From assembly GCF_017353175.1 (NCBI RefSeq), contig NZ_JAFMYW010000005.1:1-64000 (forward strand): a stretch of DNA of 64,000 nt, in the 5' to 3' direction. The notes beneath the pieces were generated by a model, which searched no databases, was not told the DNA's origin, and saw only the letters and a program-made list of their open reading frames with translations. This document shows positions 8,220 to 19,100 of the stretch, one piece after another. Made by a program: the position numbers and the translations under genes. Source of the stretch: Fibrella forsythiae (GTDB lineage Bacteria > Bacteroidota > Bacteroidia > Cytophagales > Spirosomataceae). Positions within the stretch are counted from its first letter, which is position 1; each line of letters starts with the position of its first letter.

Positions 8220-10094
8220 TTAGCGACCCATGTAAACTAACAAAATAGAAATGTCGGATGGGCTTACGCCGCTTATCCGTGTTGCCTGACCAATGGTTCT
8301 AGGTCGAAGTTTCTTAAGCTTTTCCCGCCCTTCGAACGACAGTGCTTTCACTTTATCGAAGTCGAACATAGGTGTGATCTCTAGCGATTCCCACTTAGTC
8401 AACTTCTCAGCGTTCTGCCGTTCACGGCTTAGGTAATCGTCGTATTTGATCTCGATTACTGCTTGCTCTAGCGTTTCATTACTGAATGAAGCAGGGACAA
8501 ATTCACCCGATGCGCCTATCAGTTCAAGCAATTGCCTAACATCTACAGCGTCAATTTCCGGCCGTTTGATTAAGCTTAACACGATCGATTTTTCACGCAA
8601 AGGAGCAGAGTTCCGGGCGATAAGCCAATCGTTTACGTCTTCTGGACGGAGTTTCGCTCGTCGGAAAATAGTGGTCAATTGTTCTATTCCAGCTTTCTTT
8701 AGCCGCATAGATTGCAACCGATCGTCGTCGGCTAAACCGATTTCATATCCTTTTTCTGTTAACCGAAGATCAGCGTTATCCTGCCGGAGTAACGTTCTAA
8801 ACTCGGCCCGCGACGTAAACATCCGGTACGGCTCTTCGGTCCCTTTCGTAATCAGGTCATCGATTAGCACACCAATATATCCTTCTGATCTACTGATCGT
8901 GAACGGTGCCAATTCGTGCGAATTACGATGGGCGTTGATGCCCGCCATTAGTCCCTGACAGGCGGCTTCTTCGTATCCAGTTGTTCCGTTGATCTGCCCT
9001 GCAAAGAATAAGTTGGCTATCAACTGCGTCTCCAGCGTTTGCTTTAATTGCGTTGGTGGAAAGAAATCATACTCAACCGCATAACCGGGCCGGAACATTT
9101 TCGCCTTTTCGAAACCCGCAATTCTGGTTAACGCTCTGTACTGTATGTCTTCGGGTAACGATGTCGAAAAGCCATTAACGTACACCTCTACTGTGTTCCA
9201 ACCCTCAGGCTCCACAAATATCTGATGTCGGTCTTTGTCTGCAAATCGGTTGATCTTGTCTTCAATCGACGGGCAGTATCGTGGGCCTAACCCTTTGATT
9301 CTGCCCGTAAACATTGGTGACCGTTCGAAGCCTTCCTTTAAGATATCGTGTACAGCCTCATCGGTATAAGTAATCCAACACGATCGTTGTTTAGTTAAGG
9401 AAGGCGTATTTGTGTATGAAAATTTGCCTGGACTTTCGTCGCCAAGCTGTTCTTCCATTTTTGAATAATCGAGGCTTCGTCCATCTACGCGCGGAGGCGT
9501 ACCTGTCTTCATTCGGCCCGATTCAAAACCTAAACTGATCAACTGTTCCGTTAGTCCCGTGGCTGAACGTTCGCCGGTTCGTCCACCACCGAATGTTTTC
9601 TCGCCAATAAAAAGACGCCCGTTCAGGAATGTACCGTTTGTTAGTACAACAGATTTAGCCCGAACTTCTACCCCCATGGCTGTTTTCACGCCTGTCACAC
9701 GGCCATCTTTTACGATAACTGCGTCGACGGTATCCTGCCAGAAGTCAACGTTTGGGTTCCTCTCGAGGGTATCCCGCCATTCCTGAGCAAATAATTGACG
9801 GTCACTTTGGCATCGAGGGCTCCACATAGCTGGACCTTTCGATCGGTTCAACATCCGAAATTGAATCATCGTTTTATCACTGATGATCCCAGATTGTCCA
9901 CCTAAAGCATCTATTTCACGAACAATCTGCCCTTTCGCAACGCCGCCCATCGCTGGGTTGCACGACATTTGGGCAATTGTTTGCATGTTCATCGTGATGA
10001 GCAAGACACTGGAACCCATTGTTCCGGCTGCATGTGCGGCTTCACAACCTGCATGCCCTGCACCTACTACGATAACATCATATTCATTAAACAT
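8220..10094 (-). CDS. mnmG: tRNA uridine-5-carboxymethylaminomethyl modification enzyme MnmG (GidA)
   Basis: FAD protein that, with MnmE, installs the cmnm5 group on U34 of certain tRNAs. The 624-aa product has the FAD dinucleotide motif GAGHAG at residues 11-16. It also has the conserved SCNPAMGG loop, PPRVDGRS, YCPSIEDKI, GQINGTTGYEEAACQG, and the C-terminal YMGR end typical of GidA. The start is the ATG at 10094 (MFNEYDVIVV); an upstream in-frame ATG at 10133 would add 13 atypical residues. In many bacteria this gene sits beside oriC, as it appears to here. A parS-like palindrome lies 18 bases upstream of the start codon. Confidence 0.96.
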   Translation of the reverse strand: MFNEYDVIVVGAGHAGCEAAHAAGTMGSSVLLITMNMQTIAQMSCNPAMGGVAKGQIVREIDALGGQSGIISDKTMIQFRMLNRSKGPAMWSPRCQSDRQLFAQEWRDTLERNPNVDFWQDTVDAVIVKDGRVTGVKTAMGVEVRAKSVVLTNGTFLNGRLFIGEKTFGGGRTGERSATGLTEQLISLGFESGRMKTGTPPRVDGRSLDYSKMEEQLGDESPGKFSYTNTPSLTKQRSCWITYTDEAVHDILKEGFERSPMFTGRIKGLGPRYCPSIEDKINRFADKDRHQIFVEPEGWNTVEVYVNGFSTSLPEDIQYRALTRIAGFEKAKMFRPGYAVEYDFFPPTQLKQTLETQLIANLFFAGQINGTTGYEEAACQGLMAGINAHRNSHELAPFTISRSEGYIGVLIDDLITKGTEEPYRMFTSRAEFRTLLRQDNADLRLTEKGYEIGLADDDRLQSMRLKKAGIEQLTTIFRRAKLRPEDVNDWLIARNSAPLREKSIVLSLIKRPEIDAVDVRQLLELIGASGEFVPASFSNETLEQAVIEIKYDDYLSRERQNAEKLTKWESLEITPMFDFDKVKALSFEGREKLKKLRPRTIGQATRISGVSPSDISILLVYMGR

Positions 10095-10111
10095 TGGTGA
10101 AAATTTAAAAA

Positions 10112-10127
10112 TGTTCCACGTGGAAAC
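10112..10127. promoter_or_regulatory. Candidate parS (ParB-binding) site
   Basis: The sequence TGTTCCACGTGGAAAC contains a perfect 12-bp palindrome (TTCCACGTGGAA) and agrees closely with the bacterial parS consensus TGTTNCACGTGAAACA. It lies in the mnmG leader, 4.5 kb from the DnaA-box cluster; parS sites cluster near origins. No parA or parB is in the window. It is the only near-match I saw when looking for CACGTG cores with TTC/GAA flanks. Confidence 0.65.
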
Positions 10128-10156
10128 TTTCACAAAAACATGGAAAGCCAGTTCAA

Positions 10157-13100
10157 TTACTTCGTAAGCTTCTGCAAATAACGATTCGACTCACGCTTGT
10201 AGAATAAGTTATAAGCGGGCGAAACAGTTCGCAGTGCTTCAACCTGGCGTGATCGACTCTGCGAATCGGGAACGATAAACGTGGGTTGACTAACTGCATG
10301 CTGCTTCGCTGCTTCGCCTTGCCGCTTAGGATCTTCCTCCTGTTGGCGAAGTGCTTTCTCTGATTCTAATAAACGAGTTAGAATGTCTTTCTGACGGTTA
10401 TTAACAACCGGGTTAAGGCGCTTATTAACAAGATCCGTCTCTGTTTCATCCATCTTCTTCATCAAATCCTGAACCTGCTCGGCTTGTTGTTTACCTGCTT
10501 CAGTGCCTTTCGCTTTATCCTGAAGCTCCTTAAGCATGTCGCGAAGTACGCCCTGTTCAGCAGCTAAACGAGAAAGCTCTTCCGACAAAGCACGCCCTTG
10601 CTTTCCTCCCTGAGAGAGTTGCTGAATACGCTCATTCAATTGTTGTTGCTTTTCACCAATGCCCGGCGATGGCTGATCACCCTTGCTCTTCCCCTTACTC
10701 TTCCCTGAACCAGGCATCGCCATAGCGTTCATCTGTGCCTGCATTTGTTTGAAAGCATCATTAAGCATAAGCGACAGATTATTGATGGAAGTCATAGACG
10801 ATTGCTGACGGGCAGATGCCATACTGAGTCTACGCTCTTTCAAAAACCGTGAACTCTCATCCATGTAATACCGCATATTCGTTAGCTCACGAGTCACGAA
10901 GGGCTGAATTTGAGGTTCCCGAGAGGCGAGCGAATTAAGACTATCTTCAAGAACCTTCGCATTATCCTGAAGACGAATCTGCTCCTGAGACAATTTAATC
11001 ACTCGTGGATCCTGAAGGCTCATGCTTCTGAAGTCGCGCATCAATCGCTCTTGGGTAAAAGATAGCGTGATCAGATTATCAAGCAGATTCCGGAGGTCAT
11101 CAAGGTTCTCGCTCATGCTCTTCATATCCTGACCTTCCATCGACTCTTCCATCGACTTCGCCATGTTACGCATTGATTTTGCCGTTTTCTTCTGAGACTT
11201 GGCTGCGTTCTTTTGTTCCTTCTTATCAAGTTCTTTCTTTGACTCATCCATCTGCTTCTCGATCTCCTGCTGCTCCTCTTTCTGTGGATCAGGAGATGAA
11301 AGCTTATCTTTCTCAGCTTCCTGCTTCAACTTATCTAGTTGTTCCTGAAGCTTCTTGAAGTCTTCTTCTGCTTTCTTCTGCTCTTCTTTTTGTTTCTCTA
11401 GGGCGGCAGGGTCTTTCTTGGCGTCTTCTTTTTCATTCTTCTCAGCCAGCTTTTCCTGTTGTTCAGCCTGCTTCTCCAACTCTTTGATGGCGTTCTCGGC
11501 CTTCTGATCCTGCTGCATCTGCTTAAACATTTTTAAAGCTCGATCAAGCTCTTTCTCCAGATTACGCTCTTTCCGATTCAGTTTATTCATCAGCTCAGAC
11601 GCACGCTCGTCCTGCTTTTTCTCCATCATTTGCTTCAACTCTTCATATAGCTTTTTCGATTCCGGGTCCTGCATCTGATCAAATAGCTTTTGAAGCTGCT
11701 CCAGTTTCTGCTTCATCGCTTCCTGTTGCTGCGGGTTCATGCGCTGCTGGGTATCGTTCGTTTTCTTAAACTGCTCCTGCAACTTCTCAATCTCGTTCAT
11801 CAACTCATCCCGTTTTTGCAAAATGTCCTGGAGTTGCTTCTTGTCCTGAAAATCGGATGACTTTTTCGTGCGCATCCGTTCTTCTAACTGAGTTAATTCT
11901 TTCTTGATGGCCTGCGCTGTTTTCATCGCTTCGTCCATCTGCTGTTCAGTTTTATCTGCCGATTCTTCCACCTGCTTCTGCAGCTCATCAAGCGAAGGAA
12001 CAGCAAACGTCATTACAGAAGAGCGGGTTGTTTTAGGGCCGTGAACGCCATCATTATCGGCTACCTGAACGTAATAATCCAGCTTATCATTGGGTTGAAG
12101 CTTAAGGCTATCAAGGCTCCAGTTATACACGTAGTTCTGAGATGTAGTCGAGGTGGTAATTGGAATAGACCGCGTGAACGATTGTTTCGTAGCCTTATCA
12201 GCCCGGGTGACTGTGGCAACCAGTTTTAGGTTTGAAAAGCCATAATCATCCGTTATCAAGCCATAAAGGCCGATGTAATTGTAGGTGACAGAGTCTTGCG
12301 TTTTCTGGAGATTAATCTGAGGAAATCGGTCAGGAATGACTTGGATAGAGTAAGTCAGGTCTCCCCCATTTCGGGCGTGGCGGTTCATCAGGTTTAGTGA
12401 ATACGTACCTGACTGCGTTGCCCGATGCGATAAACCGAACGCGTTATCTTCAACCTGAGAGGCCCGTACGGTACCGCCCGGCGCAAACTGAACTGCCAGC
12501 GAATCGGCATGATCGGCCAGGAATTTCCACTGTATAGATGTGCCTTCGGGTACCAGCAAATTTCCAACGTTTGACAGTTGCTCTGCGGGCTTTCCCAGGT
12601 AGGCTGGGTACGTTAACGATACATCAAACGAAAGTACCGAAGGCCGGTCAAGTAATTCGAGTTGATATGTCTGCGAATTGAAACCCGCCGCTGAAACTTG
12701 AAAATCAAGGTCGCGCTGTACGTTATCGAACGTGTAGGCATAAGCGTTTTTGCCCACGTTTTCGAGCTTGAAGCGCGTGTCGTTCAAAACGAGATACACG
12801 GCATCGGGAACGGCATCCCCTTCAAGATGGAGCTTAAGTGTAAAATCTTCGTTGCGAAAAGCTTCCAGACGCTTCGAATCGAGTACAAACCGAAAGGGAG
12901 CTTCCTCAACAAATTCTTTATCGAACTGAACGATTCGAGACGAGCTTTTGGTAAAAAACGCCGGGTACAACAGCAGGATACCACCAATCACTGAAGCTGG
13001 AATAAGCGCGTATTTGATAAAGCGCCGGTTTTTATTCAACTGGATCGCCGATGAAAAACGGGTGATCAGCAATTGGCTTGAGCGTTGCTCAATACTTGCT

Positions 13101-13486
13101 TTCAGCAAATCGCTCTGTGCGTTCGTCAGGTTCCGAAGCTGAAGCGTGTTCAACAGCTTATCCCCTATCTCGGGGAAGAACTGGCCAATTTGCTCGGCTG
13201 CCACTTCATCGGAAATTGGTTTACGAAGACCGTATAAGCCCATTAGCGGCTTCAGTACGTAGCCATACATACCAGCCAGAAATAGCCCCACATAGCTAAA
13301 CAGCATGAAGGCACGCACAGGCGTGCTGAACCGGCCATAATACTCGACAATATTCAACAGCAGGTACGTTGCCAGAAGAATGCCCAGGAAGAGCAATGAA
13401 CCTTTAATCAGCTGATTCTGGAAGTACCGGCGTTTGTATTCGTCGATCTGCTGCGTTAATGCGGAAAAAGAAGATTGAGTGACCAT
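10157..13486 (-). CDS. DUF4175 family membrane-anchored coiled-coil protein
   Basis: 1109 aa. Two hydrophobic segments lie near the N-terminus (about 28-47 and 58-77) and a third near 157-177 (YALIPASVIGGILLLYPAFF). A region of beta-rich, Ig-like sequence follows (about 190-490). Next comes a very long charged, Gln/Lys/Glu-rich coiled coil (about 500-800), including QKKTAKSMRNMAKSMEES, and a second helical region to the end. This matches DUF4175, a large Bacteroidota/Proteobacteria envelope family of unknown function. Its start is four bases after the stop of the 119-aa gene, indicating an operon. Low-complexity helix makes functional guesses unsafe. Confidence 0.85.
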   Translation of the reverse strand: MVTQSSFSALTQQIDEYKRRYFQNQLIKGSLLFLGILLATYLLLNIVEYYGRFSTPVRAFMLFSYVGLFLAGMYGYVLKPLMGLYGLRKPISDEVAAEQIGQFFPEIGDKLLNTLQLRNLTNAQSDLLKASIEQRSSQLLITRFSSAIQLNKNRRFIKYALIPASVIGGILLLYPAFFTKSSSRIVQFDKEFVEEAPFRFVLDSKRLEAFRNEDFTLKLHLEGDAVPDAVYLVLNDTRFKLENVGKNAYAYTFDNVQRDLDFQVSAAGFNSQTYQLELLDRPSVLSFDVSLTYPAYLGKPAEQLSNVGNLLVPEGTSIQWKFLADHADSLAVQFAPGGTVRASQVEDNAFGLSHRATQSGTYSLNLMNRHARNGGDLTYSIQVIPDRFPQINLQKTQDSVTYNYIGLYGLITDDYGFSNLKLVATVTRADKATKQSFTRSIPITTSTTSQNYVYNWSLDSLKLQPNDKLDYYVQVADNDGVHGPKTTRSSVMTFAVPSLDELQKQVEESADKTEQQMDEAMKTAQAIKKELTQLEERMRTKKSSDFQDKKQLQDILQKRDELMNEIEKLQEQFKKTNDTQQRMNPQQQEAMKQKLEQLQKLFDQMQDPESKKLYEELKQMMEKKQDERASELMNKLNRKERNLEKELDRALKMFKQMQQDQKAENAIKELEKQAEQQEKLAEKNEKEDAKKDPAALEKQKEEQKKAEEDFKKLQEQLDKLKQEAEKDKLSSPDPQKEEQQEIEKQMDESKKELDKKEQKNAAKSQKKTAKSMRNMAKSMEESMEGQDMKSMSENLDDLRNLLDNLITLSFTQERLMRDFRSMSLQDPRVIKLSQEQIRLQDNAKVLEDSLNSLASREPQIQPFVTRELTNMRYYMDESSRFLKERRLSMASARQQSSMTSINNLSLMLNDAFKQMQAQMNAMAMPGSGKSKGKSKGDQPSPGIGEKQQQLNERIQQLSQGGKQGRALSEELSRLAAEQGVLRDMLKELQDKAKGTEAGKQQAEQVQDLMKKMDETETDLVNKRLNPVVNNRQKDILTRLLESEKALRQQEEDPKRQGEAAKQHAVSQPTFIVPDSQSRSRQVEALRTVSPAYNLFYKRESNRYLQKLTK

Positions 13487-13490
13487 GAGT

Positions 13491-13850
13491 TTAGCTGTTG
13501 AGCATCGAGTCGAAATAGAGCAATACGTGTGATTTCAATAAGTCTTCCTGAGCAAGAATGTCGCCAGAAGGCAACGGTTTTAAAAGGTCGAATTGGGGCC
13601 AGTTATCTTTATCCAAACCTGAAGAAATATAATAACCTGATTGGCTAAGAACAGTGCAGACGGCAACATGCAGGAGATCCTGCTTCTGCTCTTTCGAATA
13701 GCGCTTAGGCCCCCGCCCCAACTCTTGCATACCAATCAGGAACAACACGCCGTTCAGATCTGAGGGCCGTTTGCCAACGATCTGTTCGAGCGTGTCGAGT
13801 AAGTTTTCCCATTTATCATCGAGGATAGATGAAGCTGTACTGGTATGCAT
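13491..13850 (-). CDS. Conserved hypothetical protein, first gene of the DUF4175-mnmG operon
   Basis: 119 aa, soluble and mostly helical, with no signal peptide or membrane segment. The stretch LNGVLFLIGMQELGRGPKRYSKEQKQDLLHVA is the best-ordered part and contains a basic patch (GRGPKRYSKEQK). I do not recognise a named family. Its tight spacing (four bases) to the DUF4175 gene suggests the two work together or need matched amounts. It is divergent from comF across a 126-base AT-rich spacer that must hold both promoters. Confidence 0.75.
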   Translation of the reverse strand: MHTSTASSILDDKWENLLDTLEQIVGKRPSDLNGVLFLIGMQELGRGPKRYSKEQKQDLLHVAVCTVLSQSGYYISSGLDKDNWPQFDLLKPLPSGDILAQEDLLKSHVLLYFDSMLNS

Positions 13851-13976
13851 AACAAGTTGATAATGATTTATTAAAATTACGCGAATTCCTGTAAAGCAGA
13901 ATAGGGCTAAGACGGCTAAAACCTATTTATAAGCTGCAATAACTGATATAGTTAGCGTGTATCTATAAAACGCTGA

Positions 13977-14684
13977 ATGAGGATGCTTACGTTTATTCGA
14001 TCGGCTTTCGAGAACCTTATTTATCTCTTCTATCCTACATTGTGCGCAGGCTGTCAGACGATGCTATACGGTGAAGAGAAAGGGCTGTGCTCGACCTGCC
14101 GGATGCAATTACCCCACATCAACACAGGTGAAGAACAATCAGTGCTGCTCAATAAATTCGGGGGACGTACCCAGGTCGATTATGTATATGCTTACGCCTA
14201 CTTCATGAAGAAAAGCATAGTTCAACGATTGATTCACCAGATGAAATACCGGGGCAAACGCGATCTGGGTCTGCAACTGGGCAAGTGGTGTGGGCAGGAA
14301 CTGGCTGAGTTAAAAGGAATGCCAATGAGGGCAGATATGCTTATCCCTGTTCCGATCCATTCACTACGACGGCAGCAACGGGGTTATAATCAGAGCGAAT
14401 GGATTGCTGAGGGATTATCGTTGAGTATGGGAATTGTGAGTCGGCCTGATGTTATGGAACGTACCCAATTTATTTCTTCACAGACGCGCAAGAACCGAAT
14501 AGAGCGCTGGAAAAACGTTGCCAATGTATTCCGGGTTACGAAACCGCTCGTTGTTCGCGGGCAACACGTAATCATTGTAGACGACGTCTTGACTACCGGA
14601 GCTACGTTAGAAGCCTGTATCGTTCAATTACGCGAAGCTGGCGCAGCCACGGTGGGTATTATAACAATAGCGGCCACCCGATGA
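13977..14684 (+). CDS. comF: ComF family protein (phosphoribosyltransferase-like)
   Basis: 235 aa. The N-terminus has a double zinc-finger pattern (CAGC at about 22-25 and CSTC at about 38-41). The C-terminal half is a type I phosphoribosyltransferase fold with the PRPP loop VIIVDDVLTTGATLEA (about 198-213). The conserved PVPIHSLRRQQRGYNQSE (about 123-140) is a ComF hallmark. In Bacillus and Haemophilus, ComF proteins take part in natural DNA uptake and ssDNA import; the exact reaction is unclear. The ATG at 13977 is taken; a second ATG lies two codons later. The gene is isolated and convergent with gldJ. Confidence 0.9.
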   Translation: MRMLTFIRSAFENLIYLFYPTLCAGCQTMLYGEEKGLCSTCRMQLPHINTGEEQSVLLNKFGGRTQVDYVYAYAYFMKKSIVQRLIHQMKYRGKRDLGLQLGKWCGQELAELKGMPMRADMLIPVPIHSLRRQQRGYNQSEWIAEGLSLSMGIVSRPDVMERTQFISSQTRKNRIERWKNVANVFRVTKPLVVRGQHVIIVDDVLTTGATLEACIVQLREAGAATVGIITIAATR

Positions 14685-14696
14685 CGAGTGGCCGCT
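14669..14696. terminator. Hairpin between convergent comF and gldJ
   Basis: A perfect 9-bp stem (14669-14677 with 14688-14696) spans the comF stop codon. It has no T-run, so it is only a possible terminator for the two convergent genes. Confidence 0.45.
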
Positions 14697-14723
14697 AAGC
14701 GAAAAAGAAGTAGGTTGTACAGC

Positions 14724-15998
14724 TTATTTGTTGAAGCCTACACCAGTCATGGCACAACGGAAACCGATAGTCGCTGTGGCTGAATCCTGATCCATGAACC
14801 GGCGGGTACCTGGCGCTAACCAATACGCCACATCGCTCCATGATCCGCCTTTGTAAACGCGAAGCTTATCGTTAATAATTGAGTTATTACCCTTGTTGTC
14901 GTAGTTCTTGGCGTCATCAAGATATCCGTTACGACGAATTGGGTTCAGGTCATTTTCAACCTGGAAGGTAAGCGGACGATATACGTCATATACCCACTCG
15001 TTTACGTTACCAGCCATGTTATAAAGGCCGAAATCGTTGGCGGGATAAGCATAAATCTGTTGCGTGATGATGGCACCGTCATTCGAACGGCCGGCAATAC
15101 CAGCGTAGTCGCCACGACCCCGTTTAAAGTTAGCCAGCATCTGGCCCTGCTTACGGCCCTTTTTAGGGTTACGAACTGACGAACCGTCCCAAGGGTAAAT
15201 CCGTTGATTCGACTGGTTCTCGTCTACATACTGCGTACCGATAAGTGCTTTGGCTGCATACTCCCACTCTGCCTCGGTTGGAATCCGGTAGTCTGGAAGA
15301 ATAAGGCCACTTTCTAAGCTTGGTTTTGCTGCAGCCGTAGCCGTTTCTGCGCCTTGAACGGTTTCAGCCGCTGGATCGGCTGCTTTTGATTTACGCTTCA
15401 ACGAGAAGCCTTTACCGCTCTTTTTAGCTTTACCACTGCCATTTTTGTACAGTTCAGCATTGACAGCATCAGTCCGCCAAACCGAATAGTCATTAGCCTG
15501 TACCCACGATACACCTACTACTGGATAATACCGATAGCCAGGGAAGCGCAGATACTGGGTTACATAAGCATCGTTGAATGACAGTGGGTTTGCCCAAACG
15601 GTCGTGTCGGGCAACGCACGAGTATAGACTTCCTCCGATGAGTCCCGACGAATGGCGTCGAGGTATTCGAGGTAGTGAATGTTAGCAATCTCCGTCTCGT
15701 CCATGTAGAACGACTGAATAGACACAGTGCGTTCGCGGTTATCGCGCGAGTTCACCACGTCTTCCTCCAGCGCGCCAAGTGTAAAGCGGCCACCTTCAAT
15801 GTAAACAAGGTTCGGTCCAGCTTTAGGTCCGGCAAATTTCTTTACCTGAAACCCTTCCTTCTGGTTATAGGCAATGCCCGTTGCTGTACTGGTTTTACCC
15901 GGCTTTACGCTCGTCGGGTGTTTGGTCTTACAGGCCGCCATGGCTGCCGTAGCGAGAAGCACGAGAGCCGCGTGTTTCAGGTGATACTTCTGAATCAT
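14724..15998 (-). CDS. gldJ: Gliding-motility lipoprotein GldJ-like (SUMF1/formylglycine-generating-enzyme fold)
   Basis: 424 aa. A lipoprotein signal (MIQKYHLKHAALVLLATAAM, then AAC) is followed by a SUMF1-type domain. Recognisable elements are YIEGGRFTLGALEEDV, SFYMDETEIANIHYLEYLD, YYPVVGVSWVQANDYSVWRTD, PTEAEWEYAAKA, NMAGNVNEWVYDV and KGGSWSD with IGFRC near the end. The YLEYLD and SWVQAND..WRTD wording fits GldJ better than GldK. GldJ is an outer-membrane lipoprotein needed for gliding and for stability of the type IX secretion machinery. An Ala/Lys-rich insert sits at about 205-250. GldK/L/M/N genes are not adjacent. The T9SS-sorted protease at 31-33 kb fits an active T9SS. An ATG at 15998 starts the signal; the frame is open to 16058. 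Confidence 0.78.
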   Translation of the reverse strand: MIQKYHLKHAALVLLATAAMAACKTKHPTSVKPGKTSTATGIAYNQKEGFQVKKFAGPKAGPNLVYIEGGRFTLGALEEDVVNSRDNRERTVSIQSFYMDETEIANIHYLEYLDAIRRDSSEEVYTRALPDTTVWANPLSFNDAYVTQYLRFPGYRYYPVVGVSWVQANDYSVWRTDAVNAELYKNGSGKAKKSGKGFSLKRKSKAADPAAETVQGAETATAAAKPSLESGLILPDYRIPTEAEWEYAAKALIGTQYVDENQSNQRIYPWDGSSVRNPKKGRKQGQMLANFKRGRGDYAGIAGRSNDGAIITQQIYAYPANDFGLYNMAGNVNEWVYDVYRPLTFQVENDLNPIRRNGYLDDAKNYDNKGNNSIINDKLRVYKGGSWSDVAYWLAPGTRRFMDQDSATATIGFRCAMTGVGFNK

Positions 15999-16135
15999 TG
16001 TTGTGTATTGTGTGCAGGCTTTAACTATAGTAGCAGGACGTAAAGAAACTACAAGCAAGAGTTAAACGGATAAAAGCTCAATGTCTTGCGTCATGTATCT
16101 AACTATCATGCATTTCTGGTCTTTAAATTTTGTCT

Positions 16136-19100
16136 CTACTCAGTCAGTTTTTCAAGAATCTTGTCCATCTGGTCGATGTTCGTTACATTCTGATGAGTAA
16201 AGATCAGTCGGTTTTTGACGTCCTTAAGCGAACACTCTTTTGGGTGCGCCTTGATGTAGTCAATTACCTTGCCAAAGCGGTCTGATGAAAAGAAGCTATC
16301 GGCTTTACTGTCTTTCTCGGAAGAAACGAAGGTTCCCTTCAAAATCGTATTCTTAAGTGTCAGTTTTTCAAGGTGTAGTTCTTCCGCTTTCCAGCGAACG
16401 GCTACCATTTTGAACAAATTCTCAACGCCCCGAGGAACAGGCCCGAAACGATCTGACACCTCCTTCTTAAACGCCTGAAGTTCAATCTTATTCTCGATAC
16501 TATCTAACCGGGTGTACAAAGATAGGCGCTCGGAGATGTTCGTCACATATGATTCAGGAATCAACACTTCCAGATCAGTTTCTATGACGGTATCTGGCAA
16601 AAGTGGCTTAAAGACGTCGGGCGTATCCATGAACAATTCTTTGAACTCCGTTTCGCGTAGTTCCTGTACAGCTTCATCCAGAATCTGGTGATACATTTCG
16701 TAACCCAGGTCATTCACAAAGCCACTCTGTTCGGCACCCAGCAGATTACCCGCTCCCCGAATGTCGAGATCGCGCATAGCGATCTTGAAGCCTTCACCAA
16801 GGTCAGAGAAATCCTCCAGCGTTTGCAGGCGCTTACGGGCATCAGATGAGAGCACGGATGCCGGTGGCGTAAGCAGATAGCAGAATGCTTTTTTGTTTGA
16901 TCGCCCTACCCGACCGCGCATTTGGTGTACATCAGATAAGCCAAAGTTCTGCGCCTGATTGATGAGAATGGTGTTGGCGTTAGAAATATCCAGACCCGAC
17001 TCAATGATGTTCGTTGACACGAGCACATCCGTTTCGCCTTCGATAAATCGCGTCATGACCTTCTCCAACCGGTCGCCTTCCATCTGTCCGTGCGCTACGC
17101 CGATACGCGCATCGGGAACAAGTCGCTTGATCATGTTGCCCATCGACTCGATATCGCTCACCCGATTGTGCACAAAGAAGACCTGACCGCCCCGGCGAAG
17201 CTCATAGCTAACCGCATCGCGAACGAGCGTATCGCTGAAGGGATGAGTCTCCGTTGTAACGGGCTGCCGGTTGGGCGGCGGCGTGGCAATGACCGACAGG
17301 TCTCGAGCGCCCATCAACGAGAAATGAAGCGTACGCGGAATGGGCGTAGCGGTCAACGTCAGTACGTCGACCTCCACGCGCATCTCTTTCAAACGATCTT
17401 TCGTCTTTACGCCAAACTTCTGTTCTTCGTCGATAATCAACAAGCCGAGGTCTTTGAACTTAACGTCTTTGTTCACGATCCGATGAGTTCCGATCAGAAT
17501 TCCCAACTCACCCGAAGCAGCCTGACGAAGCGTTTCTTTAATCTGAGCCGAGGTCTTGAACCGGTTGATGTACCCAACCTTCACCGGAAAATTAGCGAGC
17601 CGATCTTTAAAGGTGTGGTAATGCTGCATGGCCAGAATAGTAGTCGGTACCAGAATGGCCACCTGTTTATTATCCGTCACCGCTTTGAACGCCGCCCGAA
17701 TAGCTACCTCCGTTTTGCCGAAACCAACGTCGCCACAAACGAGCCGATCCATCGGGTGTGGCTTCTCCATGTCGTTCTTAACGTCGGCTGTTGCTTTGGC
17801 CTGATCGGGGGTATCTTCATAAATAAACGATGATTCCAATTCAGCTTGTAAAAAAGAATCGTCGGAGAACCGATAGCCAGGTGCATTTCGCCTTTTTGCG
17901 TACAAAGCGATCAACTCGCGGGCAATATCCTTGACCTGCTTGCGAACTTTCGATTTTTTCAGATCCCACTCCTGCGAGCCGAGTTTGCTCATCGTTGGCG
18001 GTCCTCCCTCCTTCCCACTATACTTAGAGATTTTGTGGAGTGAGTGAATGCTTACCAGCAGAATATCATTGTCGCGGTAAATGAGTCGAATCGCTTCCTG
18101 CTCGTTACCCCCGTGGTCAACGCGTTCCATGCCGGCGAACCGCCCGATGCCATGATCGACGTGCGTCACGTAGTCGCCGGGTTGAAGCGTTTTTAACTCG
18201 CGAAGCGTCAATGCTTTCGACTTACTAAACTTATCACGTACCCGATACTTAAAATACCGGTCGAAAATCTGATGATCGGTGAAGCAGGCAACTTTCAGGG
18301 TTTCGTCGATGAAGCCTTCCTTCATACCCATCTGCAGAGTCTGAAATTTCAGGAAGGGATCAACTTCATCGAAAATCGTTTTCAATCGTTCGAGCTGCTT
18401 GAACGACTCCGCAATCAGGATGTTGGTAAACCCCTTGCTTTGGTAGTCATTCAACGCGTCGGCAACGCGTTTAAAATCTTTATTGAACGACGGTTGTGGT
18501 TTCGACGGGTATGCCAGCTTGTTCTCTGATTTGAAGTAAAATTTCCGGCCAAACTCAACAGTTGTGAATCCTTTCACCTGATTCAGAAAAGCGCGGCGTG
18601 TTTCGAACAACGTTTCAGGGTCATCAACTACCTGAATGTTGCCGCCCGCGCCTACTACCTGGGCCAGACTCTGCTCAGCCCGCTCAAAACACTTCTCGAT
18701 AATTTCAAGGGCAAACTCAATGTCTTTAAACCACAGGAAGGTATCCTTGGGCAGAAATTCCAGAAACGATTCGCGGGTTTCCTGCGTCAGGCGCGTTTGC
18801 ACATTTGGAATGATACTGATCAGATCGAGGCGATCGGTCGACAGCTGAGTTTCCGGGTTGAAGTGACGCAGGCTTTCAACTTCATCGCCAAACAACTCAA
18901 TGCGGTATGGAAATTCAGACGCAAACGAAAACACATCGATGATGCCACCACGAACAGAAAATTGACCGGCTTCATAGACGAAGTCAGTTTTCTCGAATTC
19001 ATAATTCTGGAGCATTTCAGAAATAAAATTCGTATCGAGGCGATCCCCCACCCGAACGGCTAACGTATTGGCTTTCAGCGAACGGCGGTTGATCACCTTC

